Source of the DNA: Pseudomonas sp. AL03
GTDB lineage: Bacteria > Pseudomonadota > Gammaproteobacteria > Pseudomonadales > Pseudomonadaceae
DNA: 64,000 nt
Reading direction: 5' to 3'
Assembly (NCBI RefSeq): GCF_029960815.1
Contig: NZ_JASBRE010000020.1
Location: 1 to 64,000, forward strand
The stretch's first letter is position 1. Every line of letters starts with the position of its first letter. Under the pieces are notes generated by a model, which was not told the DNA's origin, ran no database searches, and was given only the letters and a program-made list of their open reading frames with translations. A program made the translations under genes and the position numbers. Below are positions 58,401 to 64,000 of this stretch, piece after piece.

Positions 58401-59937
58401 CCTGCGCGAACTGCTGGCGGAAATAGTCGTACGGCGTGCGCACACGCTGGGACAGCACGGCCATCGGCGTATCGTCGCCCATCGAGCCGACGGCTTCGTA
58501 GCCTTGCTCGCCAAGCGGACGCAGCACTTGGTCACGTTCTTCGAAAGTGACCTGGTACATCTTCATGTATTGCTTGAGCTGGTCGACGTCATAGAAAGCC
58601 GAACCATGGTCGTTGTCTTCCATGGTCGCCTGGATGCGCAGGGCGTTCTTGCGCAGCCATTGCTTGTACGGATGACGCGACTTCAGGCGGTTGTCGATGG
58701 CGTCGGTGTCGAGGATCTGACCGGTTTCGGTGTCCACGGCAAAAATCTGTCCCGGCCCGACGCGGCCCTTGGCGATCACGTCTTCAGGCTGGTAGTTCCA
58801 GACACCGATTTCAGACGCCAGGGTGATGAAACCGTTCTTGGTGGTGACCCAGCGCGCCGGACGCAGACCGTTACGGTCGAGCAGGCACACCGCGTAACGA
58901 CCGTCGGTCATTACCACGCCGGCCGGGCCGTCCCACGGTTCCATGTGCATCGAGTTGTATTCGTAGAACGCACGCAGATCCGGGTCCATGGTTTCGACGT
59001 TCTGCCACGCAGGCGGAATGATCATCCGCACGCCACGGAACAGGTCGATGCCACCGGTAACCATCAGCTCAAGCATGTTGTCCATGCTGGAGGAGTCGGA
59101 ACCAACGCGGTTGACCAGCGGGCCGAGTTCTTCCAGGTCCATCAAGTCGTTGGTGAACTTGGTGCGACGGGCCACGGCCCAGTTGCGGTTGCCGGTGATG
59201 GTGTTGATCTCGCCGTTGTGGGCGAGGAAGCGGAACGGCTGAGCCAGCGGCCATTTCGGCAGGGTGTTGGTGGAGAAGCGCTGGTGGAACACGCAGATCG
59301 AAGTTTGCAGGCGCTCATCGCTAAGGTCTGGATAGAAGGCGGTGAGATCCGCCGGCATCATCAGGCCTTTATAAATGATGGTCTTGTGCGAAAAGCTGCA
59401 GATGTAGTGATCGGCGTCGGCGGCGTTGGCCACGGACGAGCGACGACGAGAGGTGAACAGCTTGATCGCCATGTCCTGATCGCTCAGGCCTTCACCGCCG
59501 ATGTACACCTGCTCGATCTGCGGCAGGCGCTCGAGGGCCAGGCGGCCGAGGACGCTGGTGTCGATCGGCACTTTGCGCCAGCCGACCAGTTGCAGACCGG
59601 CGGCCAGGATCTCGCGGTTCATGTTCTCGCGAGCGGCCTCGGCTTTAACCGGGTCCTGGTTGAAGAAGACCATGCCCACAGCGTATTGCTTGGGCAGTTC
59701 GACACCGAAGGTTTCCTGGGCGATCGCACGCAGGAATACATCCGGCTTTTGAATCAGCAGACCGCAACCGTCACCGGTCTTGCCGTCGGCGTTGATCCCA
59801 CCGCGGTGGGTCATGCAGGTCAGGGCCTCGATGGCCGTTTGCAAAAGGGTATGACTGGGCTCGCCCTGCATATGGGCTATCAGGCCGAAACCGCAGTTAT
59901 CCTTGAATTCATCTGGTTGGTACAGACCTGCTTTCAT
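55492..59937 (-). CDS. gltB: Glutamate synthase large subunit (NADPH)
   Basis: A 1481-residue enzyme making two glutamates from glutamine and 2-oxoglutarate, the main nitrogen-assimilation route. The N-terminal glutaminase nucleophile is the Cys in [15 protein letters not shown], exposed after cleavage of a short propeptide. The FMN/synthase domain contains [20 protein letters not shown] and [13 protein letters not shown]. The 3Fe-4S motif is [19 protein letters not shown], and a glycine-rich GXGXG beta-helix domain closes the protein. ATG 59937 ([11 protein letters not shown]) is the family start; an in-frame GTG two codons earlier is less likely because it is only about three bases from GGTGAG. 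Confidence 0.97.
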   Translation of the reverse strand: MKAGLYQPDEFKDNCGFGLIAHMQGEPSHTLLQTAIEALTCMTHRGGINADGKTGDGCGLLIQKPDVFLRAIAQETFGVELPKQYAVGMVFFNQDPVKAEAARENMNREILAAGLQLVGWRKVPIDTSVLGRLALERLPQIEQVYIGGEGLSDQDMAIKLFTSRRRSSVANAADADHYICSFSHKTIIYKGLMMPADLTAFYPDLSDERLQTSICVFHQRFSTNTLPKWPLAQPFRFLAHNGEINTITGNRNWAVARRTKFTNDLMDLEELGPLVNRVGSDSSSMDNMLELMVTGGIDLFRGVRMIIPPAWQNVETMDPDLRAFYEYNSMHMEPWDGPAGVVMTDGRYAVCLLDRNGLRPARWVTTKNGFITLASEIGVWNYQPEDVIAKGRVGPGQIFAVDTETGQILDTDAIDNRLKSRHPYKQWLRKNALRIQATMEDNDHGSAFYDVDQLKQYMKMYQVTFEERDQVLRPLGEQGYEAVGSMGDDTPMAVLSQRVRTPYDYFRQQFAQVTNPPIDPLREAIVMSLEICLGAERNIFQESPEHASRVILSSPVISPAKWRSLMNLDRPGFERAIIDLNYDESVGLEAAIRNVADQAEEAVRSGRTQVVLSDRHIAPGKLPIHASLATGAVHHRLTEKGLRCDSNILVETATARDPHHFAVLIGFGASAVYPFLAYEVLGDLIRTGEVLGDLYEVFKNYRKGITKGLLKILSKMGISTITSYRGAQLFEAIGLSEEVCELSFRGVPSRIKGARFVDIEAEQKALAAEAWSPRKPIQQGGLLKFVHGGEYHAYNPDVVNTLQAAVQQGDYSKFKEYTALVDNRPVSMIRDLFKVKTLDTPLDISEIEPLESVLKRFDSAGISLGALSPEAHEALAEAMNRLGARSNSGEGGEDPARYGTIKSSKIKQVATGRFGVTPEYLVNAEVLQIKVAQGAKPGEGGQLPGGKVNGLIAKLRYAVPGVTLISPPPHHDIYSIEDLSQLIFDLKQVNPKALVSVKLVAEAGVGTIAAGVAKAYADLITISGYDGGTGASPLTSIKYAGAPWELGLAETHQTLRGNDLRGKVRVQTDGGLKTGLDVIKAAILGAESFGFGTAPMIALGCKYLRICHLNNCATGVATQNEKLRKDHYIGTVDMVVNFFTYVAEETREWLAKLGVRSLEELIGRTDLLDILEGQTAKQQHLDLTPLLGSDHIPADKPQFCQVERNPPFDKGLLAEKMVDMATSAINDMSGADFALDICNCDRSIGARISGEIARKHGNQGMANAPITFRFNGTAGQSFGVWNAGGLNMYLEGDANDYVGKGMTGGKLVIVPPKGSVYKTQDSAIIGNTCLYGATGGKLFAAGTAGERFAVRNSGAHTVVEGTGDHCCEYMTGGFVCVLGKTGYNFGSGMTGGFAYVLDQDNTFVDRVNHELVEIQRISGETMEAYRSHLQRVLNEYVAETDSEWGRNLAENLDDYLRRFWLVKPKAANLKSLLSSTRANPQ

Positions 59938-60046
59938 AGACACTTTCTCACCAGGCTGCCTCTTAACGAGGCAAATTTCTTTTCAATTCAACCACTTGCC
60001 ATCCACGCCGAACGTTCGTCAGCTTTGCGGGGGCAAAAGGGAGGTC

Positions 60047-60119
60047 ATTGTACACACCGACACAGAGGCTCACAAATTTGACGACGAAATGTCGCAAATC
60101 TATGTCGCATTTGTGAAAG
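60047..60119 (-). promoter_or_regulatory. gltB promoter with upstream repeat motifs
   Basis: On the minus strand TTGTGA (60075-60070), 17 bases, then TACAAT (60052-60047) form a good sigma-70 promoter about 110 bases before gltB. Just upstream, 60073-60117 holds ATGTCGCAAAT and ATGTCGCATTT as an imperfect direct repeat. The outer flanks CACAAAT and ATTTGTG are inverted, suggesting a binding site for a nitrogen or amino-acid regulator that I cannot identify. Confidence 0.5.
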
Positions 60120-60215
60120 GTTTAAAGCGATCTGCTGTGCTAGTCAAAACATTTTTAATGTTGACCGCAACGACTCAAAGACTACTGTGACGCAGACACC
60201 ACAAGGCACGCGACC

Positions 60216-60376
60216 GAGGGTCTGTTGGTGCTTGCTGACGAACCGCGTTGTGATGCCAACGTGTGCGAGGCAAGGCGCGGGATGCCGCCAAGGGTGGTCC
60301 CCTTGGCAAATCCCGCAACGCAGCTTCGCACATGTTGGCGCGCAACGCGGTCGTCGGCAAGCGCCAACAGACCCTC
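60216..60376. repeat. Large imperfect stem-loop element between gltB and damX
   Basis: A 161-base sequence that folds back on itself almost entirely. The outer arm GAGGGTCTGTTGG..CCGCGTTG (60216-60250) pairs with 60343-60376. The inner arm (60255-60293) pairs with 60301-60340, ending in CCAAGG-GTGGTCC-CCTTGG. Mismatches and small bulges are spread along the stem. It belongs to neither family A nor family B repeats. Within the 508-base gltB-damX gap it lies upstream of the gltB promoter region. A 61-codon frame on the minus strand is probably incidental. Confidence 0.7.
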
Positions 60377-60418
60377 TGAGGCGGCATGCGCTTGTAGAAA
60401 TTTTGAGGTGCCGGGAGA

Positions 60419-60439
60419 GGCGGCCTGGGTAAGGCCGCC
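60419..60439 (-). terminator. Hairpin after damX, weak terminator candidate
   Basis: GGCGGCC-TGGGTAA-GGCCGCC makes a seven-base-pair GC stem immediately downstream of the damX stop. It lacks a T-run, so termination may depend on Rho or on the large stem-loop that follows. Confidence 0.4.
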
Positions 60440-60445
60440 GAATCT

Positions 60446-62029
60446 TCAGCGAGTTGTTGCCAGTTCCTGTTGGACGCTGGCGACAGTGCGAGGCCAAGGT
60501 TTACCAGCCTGAACCTTCGCTGGCAAGGCCTTGATGGCGGTAAGGGCGGCATCGCGGTTGGCGAAGCTACCGTAAGTGATGACGTAAAGCGGCTTGCCGT
60601 TGAGGACTTTCTTGAAGTAACGGTACTCGCCGCCCTGCTCCTTGACGAAGGATTGCGCGGCCGCTTCAGAGCTGGTGCCAAGGATCTGCACCACGTAGTT
60701 ACCCGGTGCTTGCCCTGCGTACCAGGTGCCACCGGCGGCCTTGGCCACGGTGGTTGGTTTCTCGGCGGGTTTGGTCACCGGCGCTGGCTTAACCACTGGC
60801 GCAGGCTTCACGGCAGGCACCGGGGCTGGCTTGGCCGTAGCGACCTGAGTCGGCGCAGGCACAGGCTTGGCGGCTGGCGTCGGTGCAGGACCGGCCGACA
60901 GACCTGCTGGAGGCGCGGTGGTGGTCACGGTTGGCGGCGTAGCGCTGGAACCTTCGACCGGCACGCCGTCGTCGCCTTCGGAGATGCCGCCGGCGGCTTC
61001 GGCCAGCGGACCGCGCATGACCGGCTGCGAGTTGCCGACCAGCGGCAATGGCATCGGTTGCGAGTTACCGGCGAATTCGACGGCTGGCGCGCCGCCGCTG
61101 TTAGGTTGTGGCGTGCCCTGGCCGAGCGGCAGTTGCGCCTGTTCGTTGGCAGGTGCACCCGTGGTCGGTGCTTTGCTGCGACCCGGCATCAACCAGGCGG
61201 CGGCTACCGCGACCACGACGACGGCGGAAATCGCCAATACGTGTTTCTTCGGCATGTTGAACCCCATACTTGGACGCTTGACCGCTGAGCGGCTGGCAAT
61301 CATGGCTTCGATCATTGCATCGCGGGCGACCTGGTTGATGGTGCCAGGCCAACCGTCGGAGCTTTCGTGAATATCAGAGATCTGATCTGCGGTAAAAAGT
61401 TCGATGCCCCGACCGGCACCTTCGAGCCGCTGATCCAGATATTCGCGGGTTTCTTCTTCGGTGTAAGGCTGCAACTCGATGACGTGGAAACGCTCTTCCT
61501 CGAGGCTCAGCGCCTCCAGTTGAGCAATCAGCGACGACTCACCGAACAGGAACACATGCGGACGACCTTCCGGTGCACCGGCGGCCAGGGCCATCAAGGC
61601 TTCCAGCGCGGACTCGTCGAGTTGCTCGGCGTCATCCACCAGCAAATAGACTTCCTGCCCCGTGAGCGCAAGTTGCACCACTTGAGCCAGAATCGCGCCG
61701 ATCTCGACCTGGGCCACGTTCAGCGCCTGAGCAACCTGACGCAGCAAACCCGCCGCATCGCCGGCACCACGGGCAGAAACCACCACGCTCTGCACCGATT
61801 GTTTGTTGGTGCTGGCCACCAGGGCCTGGCGCAACAGCGTCTTGCCACTGCCTTGCGGGCCCGTGACGACCAGCAGCAACTGGCTGTAGCGTGCCAGGTG
61901 ATGCAGTTGTCCCAGCACCGGTTTGCGCTGGGCCGGGAAGAATTTGAAGCCAGGCACCCGTGGAGCAAAAGGGTCATGACTCAACTGGTAATGGCCGAGG
62001 AAAGCCTCGTCGGCGTGCAAACTAGTCAT
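60446..62029 (-). CDS. damX: DamX-like SPOR-domain protein with AAA ATPase domain
   Basis: A 527-residue inner-membrane protein. Residues 1-265 are an ExeA-like AAA ATPase domain (Walker A VVTGPQGSGKTLLRQAL near 55-71, Walker B VYLLVDDAEQL). One membrane helix follows at about 268-286 (HVLAISAVVVVAVAAAWLM). Next comes a long Pro/Ala/Lys-rich periplasmic linker, then a C-terminal SPOR domain from about 445 (WYAGQAPGNYVVQILGTSSE) that binds denuded septal peptidoglycan. E. coli DamX has the SPOR domain and helix but no such ATPase, so the role in division is partly inferred. It follows aroB by ten bases, in the aroK-aroB-damX order usual in gammaproteobacteria. Confidence 0.87.
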   Translation of the reverse strand: MTSLHADEAFLGHYQLSHDPFAPRVPGFKFFPAQRKPVLGQLHHLARYSQLLLVVTGPQGSGKTLLRQALVASTNKQSVQSVVVSARGAGDAAGLLRQVAQALNVAQVEIGAILAQVVQLALTGQEVYLLVDDAEQLDESALEALMALAAGAPEGRPHVFLFGESSLIAQLEALSLEEERFHVIELQPYTEEETREYLDQRLEGAGRGIELFTADQISDIHESSDGWPGTINQVARDAMIEAMIASRSAVKRPSMGFNMPKKHVLAISAVVVVAVAAAWLMPGRSKAPTTGAPANEQAQLPLGQGTPQPNSGGAPAVEFAGNSQPMPLPLVGNSQPVMRGPLAEAAGGISEGDDGVPVEGSSATPPTVTTTAPPAGLSAGPAPTPAAKPVPAPTQVATAKPAPVPAVKPAPVVKPAPVTKPAEKPTTVAKAAGGTWYAGQAPGNYVVQILGTSSEAAAQSFVKEQGGEYRYFKKVLNGKPLYVITYGSFANRDAALTAIKALPAKVQAGKPWPRTVASVQQELATTR

Positions 62030-62039
62030 CGGGATCTTA

Positions 62040-63140
62040 TTAACCTTTAAGCTGAGCCAGAGCGCGGTAATCCGCTCCCAGCGTGGCCTGTAAAACCTCT
62101 TTCGGATAATCGTCGGTCACCACCGCTTCGCCCATGTGGCGCAGCAGCACCAGGCGCAAACGACCGTCGATCACTTTCTTGTCAATTGCCATGTGTTCGA
62201 GAAAATCGACTTCAGTCATCTCTTCAGGCGGGATGACCGGCAGGCCGGCACGCTGGAACAGACGAATGCCGCGATCGCGCTCTTGCTCGCTGATCCAGCC
62301 CAGGCGCGCGGACATTTCCAAGGCCATTACGGTGCCAGCAGCGACCGCTTCACCATGCAACCACACACCATAGCCCATATGGGTTTCGATGGCGTGGCCG
62401 AAGGTGTGACCCAGATTGAGCGTGGCGCGAACACCGGTCTCCCGTTCGTCGGCACCGACCACCGCAGCCTTGGCCGCGCAAGAGCGCTCGATGGCGTAAG
62501 TCAGGGCGACCTGGTCCAGGGCGCGCAGGCGATCGACGTTTTCTTCAAGCCAGGTCAGGAACGGCTCGTCGCAGATCAGCCCGTACTTGATCACCTCGGC
62601 AAGCCCGGCGGACAGTTCGCGGGCCGGCAGGGTATTGAGGGTAGCGGTATCAATCAGCACCACATTCGGCTGATAGAAAGCGCCGACCATGTTCTTGCCC
62701 AGGGGATGGTTGATCCCGGTCTTGCCACCCACCGAAGAGTCGACTTGCGACAGCAGCGTGGTCGGGACCTGGATGAAATCGACACCACGCTGGTAGCAGG
62801 CGGCAGCAAAACCGGCCATGTCACCAATCACGCCACCACCAAGAGCGATCACCGTGGTACGGCGGTCGTGCCGTGCGGTCAGCAGACCGTCGAAAATCAG
62901 TTGCAGGGTTTCCCAGGTCTTGAAGGCTTCGCCGTCGGGCAGCACCACGGAAACCACCGAGAACTGTGCGAGGCTACGGGTCAGACGCTCGAGATAGAGC
63001 GGCGCAACGGTCTCGTTGGAGATGATCGCCACTTGCCGTCCGCGGATATGCGGGGCCAATAGCTCAGGCTGATCCAACAAATCTTCGCCAATATGAATCG
63101 GGTAGCTGCGCTCGCCTAGATCGACCTTGAGTGTCTGCAT
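62040..63140 (-). CDS. aroB: 3-Dehydroquinate synthase
   Basis: A 366-residue NAD- and metal-dependent enzyme, second step of the shikimate pathway. The NAD site [20 protein letters not shown] and the following [20 protein letters not shown] are clear at about 97-155. Metal ligands include Glu in [10 protein letters not shown], His in [11 protein letters not shown] and a later His in [11 protein letters not shown]. Normal length and start. Confidence 0.97.
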   Translation of the reverse strand: MQTLKVDLGERSYPIHIGEDLLDQPELLAPHIRGRQVAIISNETVAPLYLERLTRSLAQFSVVSVVLPDGEAFKTWETLQLIFDGLLTARHDRRTTVIALGGGVIGDMAGFAAACYQRGVDFIQVPTTLLSQVDSSVGGKTGINHPLGKNMVGAFYQPNVVLIDTATLNTLPARELSAGLAEVIKYGLICDEPFLTWLEENVDRLRALDQVALTYAIERSCAAKAAVVGADERETGVRATLNLGHTFGHAIETHMGYGVWLHGEAVAAGTVMALEMSARLGWISEQERDRGIRLFQRAGLPVIPPEEMTEVDFLEHMAIDKKVIDGRLRLVLLRHMGEAVVTDDYPKEVLQATLGADYRALAQLKG

Positions 63141-63166
63141 GTGTCCCCACAGTGAAGATGGAATCA

Positions 63167-63265
63167 GGCGTCCTGCCTTGAGTTAACGAATGTCCACGGC
63201 GTCGGCTGGTGTGACGCCGTTCGGTAGCCATCCGCCACAACCTTGAGCGGCTGTGGCAGGACGCC
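63167..63265. promoter_or_regulatory. Structured aroK-aroB intergenic element
   Basis: In the 151-base gap between aroK and aroB, GGCGTCCTGCC (63167-63177) and GGCAGGACGCC (63255-63265) are perfect 11-base inverted repeats. They enclose a perfect eight-base hairpin ACGGCGTC/GACGCCGT (63196-63220) and a GCCACA/TGTGGC pair (63234-63257) that partly competes with the outer stem. It could be an attenuator, an RNA-processing site or a small repeat. Confidence 0.55.
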
Positions 63266-63291
63266 GAGGATAGCGCATTTCGCGCTACGCA

Positions 63292-63810
63292 TTAACGGGG
63301 AGGTAGCTGCTGCAAGCGCTCGAGAATATCGAGTACCACCATTCGCGGCGGCCGCTCATCGGTTTCCACCACCAGATCGGCGATTTCCCGATAAAGCGGA
63401 TCGCGAATCGCCAGCAGATCCCGAAGGGTCTTGGCCGGATCGGCAGTGCGCAACAGTGGTCGATTGCGATCGCGAGAAGTGCGGCCCACCTGCTGCTCGA
63501 CTGACGCATGCAGATAGACCACCCGACCCCCGGCGTGCAGCGCCCGACGATTGGCCTCGCGCATCACCGCGCCGCCACCAGTCGCCAGCACCACGCCATC
63601 GCACCCGCACAGCTCGGCAATCATCGCCTGCTCGCGGTCACGAAAACCCGGTTCGCCTTCCTTATCGAAAATCCACGGGATATTGGCGCCCGTGCGCAAT
63701 TCAATTTCCTTATCGGAATCTTTGAACGGCAGGCGTAGCTCTTTGGCCAGCAACCGGCCGATGGTGCTTTTTCCAGCCCCCATCGGTCCAACAAGAATCA
63801 AATTTCGCAC
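63292..63810 (-). CDS. aroK: Shikimate kinase
   Basis: A 172-residue P-loop kinase that phosphorylates shikimate. The Walker [21 protein letters not shown] is at 6-25, the shikimate-binding DSDKEIE at about 32, the Arg in EPGFRDREQ near 58, and [11 protein letters not shown] near 79. It starts a few bases after pilQ, the usual order, and leads the aroK-aroB-damX group. Confidence 0.97.
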   Translation of the reverse strand: MRNLILVGPMGAGKSTIGRLLAKELRLPFKDSDKEIELRTGANIPWIFDKEGEPGFRDREQAMIAELCGCDGVVLATGGGAVMREANRRALHAGGRVVYLHASVEQQVGRTSRDRNRPLLRTADPAKTLRDLLAIRDPLYREIADLVVETDERPPRMVVLDILERLQQLPPR

Positions 63811-63814
63811 AGAA

Positions 63815-64000
63815 TCAATGACTCACAGCAATCGCCTGGTTATTCATGATACGCGGAGTGAGAAATACCAGCAGCTCGGATTTTTTCTCCGAAACCACGT
63901 CACGCCGGAAAAGGCGGCCAAGATACGGCACATCACCGAGAAATGGCACCTTATCTACAACCTTGCTCTGAGTATTTGAGAAAACTCCGCCAATCACGAT
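63815..64000 (-). CDS. pilQ: Type IV pilus secretin PilQ, C-terminal end
   Basis: The last 61 codons of an outer-membrane secretin; the rest lies beyond the right edge. The visible [32 protein letters not shown] and [12 protein letters not shown] segments are the conserved secretin C-terminus. PilQ forms the pore through which the type IV pilus exits. It is followed after four bases by aroK, as in other pseudomonads. Confidence 0.93.
   Translation of the reverse strand: MVIGGVFSNTQSKVVDKVPFLGDVPYLGRLFRRDVVSEKKSELLVFLTPRIMNNQAIAVSH

Noticed and set aside
55843-60081. Two long plus-strand frames (817 and 593 codons) opposite gltB
   Set aside because: GltB is unmistakable on the minus strand. 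The opposing frames are antisense shadows without motifs.
60182-60367. 61-codon minus-strand frame in the gltB-damX gap
   Set aside because: It is contained in the large fold-back element, has no ribosome binding site that I can see, and is best explained by the inverted repeat.

Overview
The window looks like the chromosome of a Pseudomonas fluorescens-group bacterium. The evidence is high GC, a long trifunctional PutA, a VgrG locus, several REP-type repeats built on a GATCGTTCCCACGC core, and a housekeeping gene order that matches what I recall of Pseudomonas aeruginosa PA5020-PA5040 (acyl-CoA dehydrogenase, NhaP2, MscK, SelO, ParA-like, LysR/MFS pair, HemE, GltD, GltB, DamX-like, AroB, AroK, PilQ). 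No tRNA, rRNA, CRISPR array, integrase or transposase gene was seen.

Layout. (1) 1-3949: type VI secretion module on the minus strand: vgrG, a DUF4123 adaptor and the N-terminal 401 codons of a cargo effector that runs off the left edge. (2) 4189-10086: divergent putP and putA with an array of GTTGCA motifs between them. (3) 10313-23597: acyl-CoA dehydrogenase, two chemoreceptors flanking a divergent ZapA-like gene pair, the NhaP2 antiporter, MscK and SelO. (4) 23604-25706: a higBA toxin-antitoxin pair, a thioredoxin-2 type protein and an orphan ParA ATPase. (5) 26067-44183: an unbroken, tightly overlapping 20-gene plus-strand operon for an aryl polyene pigment. It holds ketosynthases, two acyl carrier proteins, a ligase fused to a dehydratase, ketoreductase, a second dehydratase, ammonia lyase, thioesterase, glycosyl- and acyltransferases, methyltransferase, FAD enzyme and export proteins. 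(6) 44184-50250: an accessory zone between the pigment operon and the resumed core. It has a LysR gene divergent from a heme-oxygenase-like diiron oxidase, an EamA exporter, a [2Fe-2S] ferredoxin and a small protein, and this block lies between two 222-bp direct repeats of the 3' end of the last pigment ketosynthase gene. Further right are small envelope proteins, a frameshifted antitoxin, and a DUF6124-type gene with a strongly structured leader. (7) 50389-64000: LysR/MFS, hemE, gltBD, damX-aroB-aroK and the end of pilQ.

The most notable items are three. The DUF6124 leader can form two mutually exclusive helices, one of which covers the ribosome binding site. The diiron-oxidase/exporter/ferredoxin cassette has an insertion history readable from the duplicated ketosynthase tails. 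A REP-type inverted repeat sits inside the 5' end of the pigment operon's LolA-like gene and supplies about 43 in-frame codons before the signal peptide. All of this was read by eye; no database search or folding program was run.
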